Shown here: one piece after another, positions 1 through 6,884 of the stretch
Numbering within the stretch: position 1 is the stretch's first letter
Layout: every line of letters starts with the position of its first letter
Virus record (IMG/VR): IMGVR_UViG_3300025873_000020
Location: 1 to 34,175 of that record
Source of the DNA: a virus
DNA length: 34,175 nt
Strand: one strand, 5' to 3'
The notes under the pieces: generated by a model
Databases searched by the model: none
Seen by the model: the letters and a program-made list of their open reading frames with translations, nothing else
Told to the model about the DNA's origin: nothing
Translations under genes and position numbers: made by a program

Positions 1-1
1 G

Positions 2-319
2 TTCTCGAAGGATTCAATCCCCGCCTTCGTCCACCGGGAAGAACTGAAGCCGGAGGATCTCTTTACGCCGCCCACCACGAAACGGTCAGCCGGCAGACCG
101 GCCAAGCCCCTCGCCGACGAACTAGTCGCCGCCGTCCTCGAGAGACACGTGAAGCTGGGCCGGAAGGAGTGGGAACGACTCTCGAAGGAGGAGGAGGGCG
201 TGGCCAAGGACAGATTCAACGAGGCCATCTCCAAGCTGAAGATCGCCGGCAGGGTCGAGACCGAGGTCATGGGACCCGGAAAGCCCACCTTCCATTCCCT
301 CAAAAAAGGAACCGTTTAG
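2..319 (+). CDS. C-terminal fragment, possible phage replication ATPase/helicase (partial at left edge)
   Basis: An open frame enters from the left edge and stops at a TAG at 317-319, giving about 105 residues with no start in the window. The segment has a basic linker (KRSAGRPAKP) followed by a helical, charged region (GRKEWERLSKEEEGVAKDRF, then ISKLKIAGRVE) that resembles a winged-helix C-terminal domain. Such tails occur on RepA/RecA-like AAA ATPases of phages, and a replication role would fit a circular map in which it follows the polymerase operon at the right end. The ATPase core is outside the window, so the function is inference. A DNA-binding protein of another kind is equally possible. 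Confidence 0.5.
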   Translation, partial: FSKDSIPAFVHREELKPEDLFTPPTTKRSAGRPAKPLADELVAAVLERHVKLGRKEWERLSKEEEGVAKDRFNEAISKLKIAGRVETEVMGPGKPTFHSLKKGTV

Positions 320-323
320 AGGT

Positions 324-372
324 AGGTCTAAAATACCAACCCCCTAAGAGGGGGTATATAAAGATTAGACCT
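324..372. repeat. Nested inverted repeats (cruciform or RNA hairpin) after the left-edge gene
   Basis: The arms AGGTCTAA (324-331) and TTAGACCT (365-372) are perfect inverted repeats. They enclose an inner hairpin ACCCCCT-AAG-AGGGGGT (339-355). A further arm pair, GGTTCCG (373-379) and CGGAACC (412-418), follows directly. There is no T-run after the inner hairpin, so it is not a classical intrinsic terminator. It may be a transcript 3' end, a processing site or a protein-binding site. The rest of 373-666 has a small hairpin (CGTCC...GGACG, about 427-443) and three AGATCA copies at 552, 577 and 597, two of them within a longer imperfect direct repeat (CACCGTCG at 541 and 581). Confidence 0.5.
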
Positions 373-458
373 GGTTCCGTAGGCTCCACCCACCGATCTA
401 GGACGGGCCGCCGGAACCCGGCCCTCGTCCCTTACGAGGACGCCTTGATCCGGTCGGG

Positions 459-701
459 ATGGAAGCCGAAGGACTTTCGATTAAGAGGAAACAAAAGGCT
501 GCCCTCGTCACCGCCAGAGCAGGCCGACCGCCCCAAGAGGCACCGTCGCTTAGATCAGGTTAGCCTCGCTCAAGCCAGATCACCGTCGATACAGTCAGAT
601 CAGGCCAACCGCTTACCGGGAAGGCGGATCTGCCGGGTATGTCCTATGACGCCATGCGTTATGACCCTAAAGGGTGGGGTCTTCCAGGTAAAGCTCCTTG
701 A
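459..701 (+). other. Possible small gene interrupted by TAG, or decayed ORF
   Basis: From ATG 459 a frame runs 34 codons (MEAEGLSIKRKQ...) to TAG at 561-563. The same frame then stays open for 45 more codons to TGA 699-701 and reads plausibly as protein near its end (PLTGKADLPGMSY, then RYDPKGWGLPG). Genes elsewhere in the window end normally in TAG (for example 317-319), so genome-wide TAG recoding is unlikely. It could be a decayed gene, two tiny ORFs (the second from ATG about 639), or chance. Its end overlaps the tail of the convergent minus-strand gene. Low confidence. Confidence 0.25.
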
Positions 702-1269
702 CCGGCTTGCCGGCATCGCCCTTGCCGGGGCACGGGTTCGGGATCATCCGTTCGCGGATCTCCCCCTTATCCTCCGATATGTCGATTACTTCGGCGGCCT
801 TCATGGAGTCCAGTTCCTTCTTCACCTGATCCAGAGTGGCCGTTCGCTTCACCTCGATGACCTGAGTGGGCTCGCCCTCGGCCTGTCGATGCTTGTCCAC
901 GAGAATGCCGACGGCAATCGGTAATACGCCATCCGGTATCTTTCCGTCCTCTAAGCGGCATATGAAGGTCTCTAAGGCACTTTGAGCGGCGTACCCTATC
1001 AGACCCCTCAGAACGGGTTTGCAGGCCGATATAACGTCCTTCTCGCGTGCCCTGATGACGGCGACGGTATTCGGGCTCACTTTGTACTTCTTCCGAAGGG
1101 TGGTGAGAGCGGTGCCCTCGACCAGTCCCTGGACTACTCCGGCGTAGGCATCAGGCCGCTGGAGCTTCAGGCCGGCGGCAGTGTGGAGTGCGGGGCAGAC
1201 CTCCTCTTCCACCATAGTGGCGGGGAGATTATCTGCATTCTGGTAGATGCGTTTCCTTTTAGTCGGCAT
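667..1269 (-). CDS. HTH DNA-binding protein, small-terminase-like or regulator
   Basis: A 200-residue protein on the minus strand, the only convincing gene in that orientation. Residues about 45-75 (VQGLVEGTALTTLRKKYKVS, then PNTVAVIRARE) look like a helix-turn-helix. It is followed by a helical region (IGYAAQSALETFICRLEDGK, IPDGVLPIAVGILVDKHRQ, GEPTQVIEV) resembling a layout seen in small terminase subunits and related phage HTH proteins. The C-terminus is charged. The start ATG (1267-1269) has no Shine-Dalgarno. It lies a few bases from a 37-bp inverted repeat that overlaps a plausible promoter, which suggests autoregulation. Divergence from terL leaves two readings: TerS encoded oppositely, or a repressor of the late operon. 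The sequence does not decide between them. Confidence 0.65.
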   Translation of the reverse strand: MPTKRKRIYQNADNLPATMVEEEVCPALHTAAGLKLQRPDAYAGVVQGLVEGTALTTLRKKYKVSPNTVAVIRAREKDVISACKPVLRGLIGYAAQSALETFICRLEDGKIPDGVLPIAVGILVDKHRQAEGEPTQVIEVKRTATLDQVKKELDSMKAAEVIDISEDKGEIRERMIPNPCPGKGDAGKPVKELYLEDPTL

Positions 1270-1276
1270 GGAATGG

Positions 1277-1313
1277 GTGTGGTTAATGAGAAACTATTCT
1301 CAATAAGCCACAC
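1277..1313. promoter_or_regulatory. 37-bp inverted repeat, candidate operator before the minus-strand HTH gene
   Basis: The left half GTGTGG-TTA-A-TGAGAA and the right half TTCTCA-A-TAA-G-CCACAC mirror each other around a short ACTA centre, with only a one-base insertion and a mismatch. It sits 8 bp upstream of the minus-strand gene's ATG. On that strand it contains the presumed -10 element and would form the 5' leader. Dimeric HTH proteins commonly bind such sites, so autoregulation by the adjacent protein is a reasonable inference. An mRNA leader hairpin is the alternative. Confidence 0.55.
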
Positions 1314-1324
1314 CGCAACATCAA
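1296..1324 (-). promoter_or_regulatory. Candidate sigma-70-type promoter for the minus-strand HTH gene
   Basis: On the minus strand TTGATG (1319-1324) and GAGAAT (1296-1301) are separated by exactly 17 bp. Each matches the consensus hexamer at four of six positions. The -10 lies inside the inverted repeat at 1277-1313, so occupancy of that repeat would block the promoter. The predicted leader is only about 20 nt and lacks a Shine-Dalgarno. Confidence 0.35.
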
Positions 1325-1571
1325 TTAGACATAATCAATCTTGTGCGAACCAGAGCAAAAAGGGGGTTCAGGTTCCTTTCCTGGTCATAACCAAGCACTT
1401 ACGCAAAAAAGCGGGGCGACCCCATGACCTTCGCACAACCCTCGTCACTACATCTAGTGGTCAAAGAGGGGGGGGGGGTCGAGATTTTTCCGGCCCGCCG
1501 GACCGCGACCGATTACGCCGTGCAAAAAAATTTATGCAGTTGGCGCGTTGCGGTTGGGCGTTTCCCCGCCT
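1314..1571. other. Control region upstream of terL with 11-G run and small palindromes
   Basis: No gene is recognisable here. Visible elements are an uninterrupted run of 11 G (1468-1478); short hairpins CACTA-CATC-TAGTG (1446-1459) and GGGG-CGA-CCCC (1413-1423); a near-palindrome around CTGGTCATAACCAAG (about 1381); and an A-run flanked by TGCA (about 1520-1537). The region separates divergent genes and precedes terL, so it should hold late-operon control and possibly a packaging (cos/pac) site. No consensus promoter for terL could be identified with confidence. Confidence 0.35.
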
Positions 1572-3194
1572 ATGCTCCGCGACATGGCACTCACCTGGAC
1601 TCCGCACCCAGCCGTCCCCGTCCTCACCTCGGAGGAGATGAAGGCTATGGGGGCGGATAGGGTCCTCGACTATTATAACAAGCGCGAGTCCGCGATAGCC
1701 GCTGAACGGGACGACCCCTATCGGCACGGATTTGAACTCGAGCCGTGGAGGCGGGCGGATCGCGAATTGGCCACGCACCAGGAAATCCTCGTTATGGGAG
1801 GAAACCGCGCGAGCAAGTCTGAATGGGCTGCGAAAAGGGTTGTACAATGTTTAGTCAATAACCCCGGCACTATTATATGGTGCCTTACTGAAACGAGCGC
1901 CAACAGTATACAGTTCCAGCAGAAACTTTTATTCAAATACTTGCCGAAGGAGTTTAAGACTTTGGGACGTGGTCACGTCGGTTATGTCGTATACTCATTG
2001 CGCAACGGATTCACGGCCTCGAAGTTCAGCCTACCCAATCGTTCAGAGTGCATATTCCGGAACTGGTCCCAGGACATCTCGACCATTGAGGGCGGCGAGA
2101 TCGGCAGCCCCCAGGAAGCTGTGGGAGGCTCGGAGAATATCGGTTTCTGGGCAGATGAACTTATTCCTTACAGTTGGCTACAAACAATACGTTTTCGCAA
2201 CGTGACGAGGGCCGCGAAGGGGCTGATTTCATTCACCGCCGTTGACGGCTGGAACCAGGTGGTCAAGTCTCTCCTGACGGGCGCCCGCACAATCGAGGAC
2301 GCCCCCGCCTCCCTGATTCCGGGTGAGCGGGTCCCCCTGGTTCAGCAGCCCCTCCGGAAGGCATCCTCGGTCGTCTATTTCCACACCTCGGAAAATCCTT
2401 TCGGCGGATGGTCGAACATGGAGGCGCAACTGGAGGGGGAGAAGCGGGACGTGATCTTGTGTCGAGCTTACGGAGTCCCGACTCGAGCAAGCCGGACGGT
2501 CTTCCCGAACCTGAGCGACAAGAACTACGTCGACCCCGCGAAGATCCCCATTCTGGTTGACCCCGAGAAGAACCCGGCCACCTGGGTCCTCTCCATCGAC
2601 CCTGCGGGAGCGAAGCCGTGGACGATGGTCTTGTTCGGGATAGACGCCCACCAGGTTGCGTGGGCGGTCTCGGAGTTCCCCGACTTCGGCACTTTCGGCG
2701 CCTGGATGGACATGTCGAAGGGCGAGAAGGGGCGCCCCGGCGAGGCGGCCCAACCGAACGGCTACGGCATTCGGGATTACGCCGAGGCCATTCGCGTGAT
2801 GGAGGACGGGCGGGACTGCCTGCGAATCATCGACCCCCGGATGGGGGCGGCTCAATACTCGAAGGCCGAGGGCTCGAGCAACATAATAGATGACCTCGCC
2901 GAGGAAGAGATCACGGTTTATCCTGCGGAGGGCCTCGACATCGAGACGGGAATCCAGGCGATCAACACCCTGCTCGCCTGGAAGACGACCGAGCCGATGA
3001 GTCTGGAGAATAAGCCTCGTTTTATGCTTTCGTCGGAGTGCCAGAATCTGATTGCCTGCCTTCAGGAATACCAGACCGGCGACCTCAAGCACCCCGCTAA
3101 AGATATGGCTGATATTTGCCGCTATTTCGCGGTGGGAAATTTCGAGCACTACGGGGAAGATGAAATGCGGGCTACCGGAACGGGAGGATATTAA
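1572..3194 (+). CDS. terL: Terminase large subunit (TerL)
   Basis: This is the ATPase and nuclease motor that packages DNA into the prohead through the portal. The N-terminal ATPase has a Walker A-like GGNRASKS (residues 76-83) and a Walker B-like FWADE (acids at 195-196). The C-terminal RNase H-like nuclease shows VLSIDPAG (D343), IIDPRMG (D421) and a late acidic motif in KDMADICRY. The length of 540 residues is normal for the family. The start is uncertain: ATG 1572 is used here, ATG 1584 (MALTWTP) is equally plausible, and neither has a clear Shine-Dalgarno. The Walker A has A in place of the more usual G before SKS. The gene begins the packaging/head operon and is followed within 1 nt by a small HTH gene. 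Confidence 0.95.
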   Translation: MLRDMALTWTPHPAVPVLTSEEMKAMGADRVLDYYNKRESAIAAERDDPYRHGFELEPWRRADRELATHQEILVMGGNRASKSEWAAKRVVQCLVNNPGTIIWCLTETSANSIQFQQKLLFKYLPKEFKTLGRGHVGYVVYSLRNGFTASKFSLPNRSECIFRNWSQDISTIEGGEIGSPQEAVGGSENIGFWADELIPYSWLQTIRFRNVTRAAKGLISFTAVDGWNQVVKSLLTGARTIEDAPASLIPGERVPLVQQPLRKASSVVYFHTSENPFGGWSNMEAQLEGEKRDVILCRAYGVPTRASRTVFPNLSDKNYVDPAKIPILVDPEKNPATWVLSIDPAGAKPWTMVLFGIDAHQVAWAVSEFPDFGTFGAWMDMSKGEKGRPGEAAQPNGYGIRDYAEAIRVMEDGRDCLRIIDPRMGAAQYSKAEGSSNIIDDLAEEEITVYPAEGLDIETGIQAINTLLAWKTTEPMSLENKPRFMLSSECQNLIACLQEYQTGDLKHPAKDMADICRYFAVGNFEHYGEDEMRATGTGGY

Positions 3195-3195
3195 T

Positions 3196-3525
3196 ATGAC
3201 CGAGGAACAGGAGGACGAGATAATGAATCTGCGCGAGGAGGGCGTTAGCTGGAAGGAGGTTGCGGAGCGTACCGGCATCCCCCGATCGACCTGCCAAGGC
3301 GTCGTGAAGCGCCTGACTTCGCGGGCAACCGGGCTGGAGGTTCGAGACGCCAGGATATTGAAACCATGCCCGAATCCGCGAATCCTGATGATTTACTTCG
3401 GCGACCGTAAGGACGGCGAATATGCGAAGATGGTGACGAAGCACTGGCTGAACAATAGACCGGGCGCCCGCGTGAAGGTGGCGAAGGTGGAGGGGGAGGA
3501 TGGACTGTACCGTCGAATCGACTGA
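3196..3525 (+). CDS. Small HTH protein
   Basis: A protein of 109 residues. The start at ATG 3196 is fixed by GGGAGG at 3182-3187 overlapping the end of terL. The N-terminal half is a helix-turn-helix of homeodomain-like type (EEGVSWKEVAERTGIPRSTC, then QGVVKRL, residues about 14-40). The second half (PRILMIYFGDRKDGEYAKM, KHWLNNRPGARVKVAKVEG) is unrecognised and may bind a partner or DNA. Its position between terL and portal could suit a small terminase subunit, though it is short for one. The alternative is a late-gene regulator. It overlaps the next ORF's upstream start by 26 nt. Confidence 0.6.
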   Translation: MTEEQEDEIMNLREEGVSWKEVAERTGIPRSTCQGVVKRLTSRATGLEVRDARILKPCPNPRILMIYFGDRKDGEYAKMVTKHWLNNRPGARVKVAKVEGEDGLYRRID

Positions 3526-3727
3526 GTCGCCTGCGGATCGTGATCGGAGGGTGGATTTTATGTTAAGGGAAATGGTGGTGGAAGAGGCTTTATTGAGCAT
3601 TAAGCGGGGACGGGCTCCCCGGCAATTCAGTCTGACTGAAATCTCTGATTTCGTGGGGGCGGGTCCGGCGACTATTATGCGAATCGAGGAATCGGCCCTG
3701 AAAAAATTGAAGAAAAGCATGGTATGA
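3500..3727 (+). CDS. Small protein resembling sigma-70 region 4
   Basis: A protein of 75 residues. Its C-terminal half (FSLTEISDFVGAGPATIMRI, then EESALKKLKK) has the pattern of a sigma-70 region 4 HTH, normally 'EI...LGVS..RV.QIE..AL.KL'. Such a domain would contact a -35 element or act as a co-regulator with host RNA polymerase. There are two possible starts. ATG 3500 has GGAGG at 3489-3493. ATG 3560 has GGAGGG at 3546-3551 with 8-nt spacing and would give 55 residues that keep the whole HTH without overlapping the previous gene. The function is inferred from this pattern only. No sigma regions 1-3 are present. Confidence 0.6.
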   Translation: MDCTVESTESPADRDRRVDFMLREMVVEEALLSIKRGRAPRQFSLTEISDFVGAGPATIMRIEESALKKLKKSMV

Positions 3728-3739
3728 TGGGAGGGAATT

Positions 3740-5818
3740 ATGGAAGATGACAAGGTACAGGAATTTGACGCTAAAGAACCCGACGTGGACGGCCTGAAGT
3801 CCGACCTCGAGCGATGTCGGGTAAACTTATCATATTGGCAGGACATGGCCGAGACGGCTCGGGAGATCCGCCGGAACGAGTGGCCGGGGAAAGGCCGCAA
3901 CGGCCAGAAGGAGGGTGAGGACGCATTCCCTTGGGAGGGGGCGAGCGACCTTTCGGCCAACCTGATAAATCCGCTCATCGACTCCGATGCGGCGCTTTTG
4001 GCGGGGAGCCTGAAGAAGGGCAACCTGGTGGCGGCCCCGACTGAGTCGGGCGACATTGGCTCGGCTAGGATGGTGACTGAGTTCATGCAGTGGAGGATGT
4101 CAACGATGGACGAGTTGCCTCGAGAGGCCGGAGTGGCCGCGAACTACCTGCTCGAGACGGGCATCGCCTTTTTGGGCGTGTACTGGAAGCGTGAGGTTCG
4201 GAGGGTATACGAGCCGCTGACTTTGGAGGAGATCGCCCAGCAGGCTCCCGACGTAGCTGCGGCCATCGCCGACCCCGACATGACCGACGGCGTCATCGAT
4301 ATGGTGCAGGGGGCCTTCCCTAACCTGCGGAAGGCGCGTGTCCGCAAGATGGTGAACGAATTGCGGAAGAAGGGCGTCACGGATATTCCCGGCGAGAAGG
4401 TGATCGCGAACCGCCCTGCGGTCCGGGCCTACGAGCTTGGGCGGGATCTCATCGTGGACTCGAACATCCTCGATCTCCAGTCGGCTCGAGCAATTTATTG
4501 TGCGCATTTTTATACGCCCGAACGTTTGCGGGAGTTGGTGGTGACGGAGGGCTTTGATTCTGAATTTGTCGATGAGGTCATCTCCTCCACCGAGGGCGAT
4601 TTCCCGATGCATACGGATGACAACTATTTAAGTTATCTGTCGGGCGGCTGGGGCCAGCCGGTAGACCAGTATGCCGGCCTCGTCAGGCTCATCACCTGCT
4701 ACCGGAAGGAAACGGACGAGGACGGCGTACCGATCTGCACGACTACGATTTTCTCAGAGCGAGCCGAGGGATGGGCGAAGTACGACACGAATATGTATGG
4801 CGGAACTTATCCGTTCGTCGCCATCACTCGCGAACACCTGTCTCGCAGGCTGTTCGACAGCCGGGGCTACCCCGAACTTCTTCGCGACTACCAGTTGGCG
4901 GTGAAGACGGAAATGGACGCGAGAAGAGACCGGGCCTCGATGAGTACGGTGCCGCCAATTGAGTACCAGGTGGGCCGTCGTCCCGAGAGGATCGGACCGG
5001 GGGCGCAGGTTCCCGTACGCCGCAGGGGAGAAGTAGGGTTCATGGAGATCCCTCGATACTCGCCCGCATCGACGGAGGTGGAGATGCAACTGCGGGCTCT
5101 GGCTGACCGGGTGACCGGTCGCGCGACCGGCCCGGACGACTCGGTGGAGGCGAACGTCCTCAAGCAGAATCTGGTGAACAATTGGCTCCAGGGCTGGAAG
5201 CAGGTTCTTCGGCAGATATGGTCCTTGGAGCGAGAATACGGGGGCCCTGAAATCTGGTTCCGGGTAATGAATAATGACCGGGGGGCTACCCTGATGGTGG
5301 ACGAGACTGCGGATCTTTATGACTTCTCGTTAACGTGGGATACCCTGGACGCCGACCAGGAGAAAGTCGTGAAGAAGCTTGAAGTTATAGGGCAGGTCCT
5401 CGCGCAGTACGACCGCCAGGGCCAGGCGAGATATAACGAATATCTCAGGGTATTCATCGAGGCGGTTGATCCGAACCTCGCAAGTAAGCTCATTATGCCC
5501 CAACAGGAGGCCACCGACAAGGAGGTAATGGAGGCCAGCGCCGACCTCGCGAAGATATATTCGGGGCAGGTCGTGAATGCTCCCGAAGGGGCGAATGCCG
5601 AGCTTCGACTTCAGGTTATGCAGCAGTACCTGCAGGGGACCGAGGAGATCCCCGGAACCGACGTTCAGGAACGGATGCAGACCGATCAGCTTTTCTCCGA
5701 GCGCCTTCAGACGTATGCGTCTCAGCTAGAGTTTCAACAGCAGCAGCAGAAGAACGCCCTCGTGGGCCGGCTGGGGACTGCCCCCGGCAACGTGCCCGGC
5801 ACTTCCGCAGCCGTCTGA
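3740..5818 (+). CDS. Portal protein
   Basis: A protein of 692 residues, in the size range of the large podovirus portals. It forms the dodecameric ring at the capsid vertex through which DNA is packaged and ejected. Supporting features are its position directly after terL, the N-terminal region with WQDMAETAREIRRNEWPGKG and a W/D-rich segment, a central helical and beta core (about residues 100-520) with ANYLLETGIAFLGVYWKREV, and a Gln-rich C-terminal helix (LEFQQQQQKNA) like the barrel helices of P22-type portals. The ATG at 3740 follows GGGAGG with good spacing. The assignment rests on general family resemblance and gene order. Confidence 0.88.
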   Translation: MEDDKVQEFDAKEPDVDGLKSDLERCRVNLSYWQDMAETAREIRRNEWPGKGRNGQKEGEDAFPWEGASDLSANLINPLIDSDAALLAGSLKKGNLVAAPTESGDIGSARMVTEFMQWRMSTMDELPREAGVAANYLLETGIAFLGVYWKREVRRVYEPLTLEEIAQQAPDVAAAIADPDMTDGVIDMVQGAFPNLRKARVRKMVNELRKKGVTDIPGEKVIANRPAVRAYELGRDLIVDSNILDLQSARAIYCAHFYTPERLRELVVTEGFDSEFVDEVISSTEGDFPMHTDDNYLSYLSGGWGQPVDQYAGLVRLITCYRKETDEDGVPICTTTIFSERAEGWAKYDTNMYGGTYPFVAITREHLSRRLFDSRGYPELLRDYQLAVKTEMDARRDRASMSTVPPIEYQVGRRPERIGPGAQVPVRRRGEVGFMEIPRYSPASTEVEMQLRALADRVTGRATGPDDSVEANVLKQNLVNNWLQGWKQVLRQIWSLEREYGGPEIWFRVMNNDRGATLMVDETADLYDFSLTWDTLDADQEKVVKKLEVIGQVLAQYDRQGQARYNEYLRVFIEAVDPNLASKLIMPQQEATDKEVMEASADLAKIYSGQVVNAPEGANAELRLQVMQQYLQGTEEIPGTDVQERMQTDQLFSERLQTYASQLEFQQQQQKNALVGRLGTAPGNVPGTSAAV

Positions 5819-5839
5819 ATAGTGAGAAAGGATCTCCAG

Positions 5840-5896
5840 ATGGACTGGTATTTTTTGGTCCTGCTTACCCTTTTTTTTTGGAGCGGGATCTCTTGA
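5840..5896 (+). CDS. Tiny hydrophobic peptide
   Basis: An 18-codon ORF (MDWYFLVLLTLFFWSGIS) begins with ATG 5840 behind AAAGGA and sits 21 nt after the portal stop. It is almost entirely one membrane-spanning segment. It overlaps the next tiny ORF by two bases (TTGA). Its size allows chance, but the ribosome site and position in an operon support translation. No function is assigned. Confidence 0.3.
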   Translation: MDWYFLVLLTLFFWSGIS

Positions 5897-5946
5897 CTGA
5901 TATTTTCTTAATAGCCCTTTCACTGATATGGGAAAACACGAGATGA
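5893..5946 (+). CDS. Second tiny hydrophobic ORF (TTG start)
   Basis: A 17-codon frame (MTDIFLIALSLIWENTR) could start at TTG 5893, whose last two bases form part of the TGA of the previous ORF. It ends at TGA 5944-5946, overlapping the ATG of the next gene (ATGA). This chain of overlaps suggests translational coupling, but there is no independent Shine-Dalgarno. It may be only a bridge that carries ribosomes to the next gene. Confidence 0.18.
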   Translation: MTDIFLIALSLIWENTR

Positions 5947-6155
5947 CTTTACCTTTGGCCCTCGCTCGTTTGCGGGGGCGGGACGACTGGGAGGTCGTTA
6001 CCGCACACGTGGCGACTGAGCGTGACGCCGCCTTAACTGATTTTCAGGATGGCGACCTCCTCGACAGTCCACAAAAGTTGGCTCGTTTGGCGGGCGAGAT
6101 AGGGGCTTTGGACCGACTATGGAGGATTTTCACTGAAAGCCCTGACGCCCCGTGA
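5943..6155 (+). CDS. Small conserved-looking phage protein of unknown function
   Basis: A 70-residue protein from ATG 5943 (MTLPLALARLRGRDDWEVVT). An in-frame ATG at 5928 lies 5 codons upstream but lacks a ribosome site, while GGGAAA about 8 nt before 5943 and the ATGA overlap favour the later start. The protein is mainly helical and amphipathic, with LLDSPQKLARLAGEIGALDR and LWRIFTE. Its position between portal and scaffold and its small size are typical of accessory head-assembly ORFs. No family is recognised. Confidence 0.6.
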   Translation: MTLPLALARLRGRDDWEVVTAHVATERDAALTDFQDGDLLDSPQKLARLAGEIGALDRLWRIFTESPDAP

Positions 6156-6378
6156 GCAGTTCGCTCGCGAAATTCGGATCTGCCTGAATCGCTGGGTTCA
6201 GGAGTCGGATATCCCGTCCCTGGATTTGGCCGAGATCGCGGCGGGAGTTTTCAACGAATGGATGGACGAGCCCGTGGTGACTTTCGAGCCGGACGTCCTC
6301 ATTGGTGGGGAGGATGGGGACGACGATCCTTACATCGACTGGGAGGGCGATGATGATGACTCCGAGGAAATCATATAA
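6133..6378 (+). CDS. Acidic small protein with a CTG start
   Basis: The frame from 6103 to TAA 6376-6378 has no early ATG, GTG or TTG. A strong GGAGGA (6121-6126) lies six bases before CTG 6133, giving an 81-residue product (MKALTPREQFAREIRICLNR...). The N-terminal half looks helical. The C-terminal half is extremely acidic (GEDGDDDPYIDWEGDDDD, then SEEII). The CTG overlaps the previous gene, and the acidic tail overlaps the start of the next. Codon quality and ribosome site support a real gene that ATG-based prediction would miss. DNA mimicry or a chaperone-like role for the acidic tail is only a guess. Confidence 0.55.
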   Translation: MKALTPREQFAREIRICLNRWVQESDIPSLDLAEIAAGVFNEWMDEPVVTFEPDVLIGGEDGDDDPYIDWEGDDDDSEEII

Positions 6379-6781
6379 ACATGGCGGACCCAAACGTCAG
6401 GGGACGTATTACGAATCTCTATTTAAAACGGCCTGCCTGAAGCGCGGCCTGGATGTTTCGAGCCCTGAGGGCGACCACCTCGATTATGACGCCGTAGTCG
6501 GCGGAAAGAAGGGTCTTCGGAAAGTCCAGGTGAAGGGCACGGCGGTGCCGTTTGGCTCGTCGGGCTACCGGGTAACTATGGGCCACGGTCGGGGGAAGGA
6601 GATTTATGGCGCCGATAGTTTCGATTTTCTGGCGGTTTACGTCGACATCCCCGACGTTCGGGCGTGGTACGTGATACCCCGCGACGCCCTGGGTCGGCGG
6701 AAGACTGTTCGGGTATTCCCCCAGAATCCGGCCAGTAGGGGGAAGTATGAGCGTTATAAGAACGCCTTTCACATTTTGTGA
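6353..6781 (+). CDS. PD-(D/E)XK nuclease-like protein
   Basis: A 142-residue protein from one of three consecutive ATGs (6350, 6353, 6356). Spacing to GGGAGGG at 6341-6347 favours 6353 or 6356. The pattern fits the PD-(D/E)XK endonuclease fold: a helix with E21 (TYYESLFKTACLKRGL), then the core D46 (HLDYDAVVGG) and a Q-x-K strand (LRKVQVKGT, Q59/K61). The C-terminal half (FDFLAVYVDIPDVRAWYVIP) also suits small PDDEXK proteins. It probably cleaves DNA, perhaps trimming during packaging or acting as a resolvase or restriction-like enzyme. It overlaps the acidic gene by 26 nt and is the last gene before the scaffold promoter. Confidence 0.6.
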   Translation: MMTPRKSYKHGGPKRQGTYYESLFKTACLKRGLDVSSPEGDHLDYDAVVGGKKGLRKVQVKGTAVPFGSSGYRVTMGHGRGKEIYGADSFDFLAVYVDIPDVRAWYVIPRDALGRRKTVRVFPQNPASRGKYERYKNAFHIL

Positions 6782-6809
6782 ACTTCACTGAAAAATTCGC
6801 GTAGCTGCG

Positions 6810-6818
6810 TGGTATAAT
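6810..6818 (+). promoter_or_regulatory. Extended -10 promoter before the scaffold gene
   Basis: A perfect extended -10 (TGG followed by TATAAT, hexamer at 6813-6818) lies in the 103-bp gap after the nuclease gene. There is no good -35 at 17 bp, as is usual for extended -10 promoters. It would give a leader of about 60 nt containing an imperfect hairpin (GCGGGGTCC...GGGCCTCCGC, 6824-6851) before ATG 6885. It would boost scaffold and capsid expression up to the terminator at 9258. Confidence 0.6.
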
Positions 6819-6884
6819 TAAATCGGCGGGGTCCATTTTGGGCCTCCGCAGGCGAGACGGCGAACTCCGAAATAAAACGCAGCT

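Noticed and set aside
373-460. tRNA or small structured RNA gene
   Set aside because: Several short helices are possible, but there is no T-loop consensus, anticodon arm arrangement or CCA-like end.
320-701. Genome-wide TAG recoding
   Set aside because: Several convincing genes end in TAG (for example 317-319 and the 464-residue protein at 18957-18959), so the interrupted frame needs another explanation.
169-924. 251-residue + strand ORF at the left end
   Set aside because: It overlaps the better-supported left-edge gene and the minus-strand HTH gene; the sequence is Arg/Gly-rich and has no recognisable segment.
2229-3278. 349-residue minus-strand ORF opposite terL
   Set aside because: It lies antisense to well-supported terL motifs and has low-complexity, Arg/Val/Leu-biased composition typical of antisense frames in GC-rich DNA.
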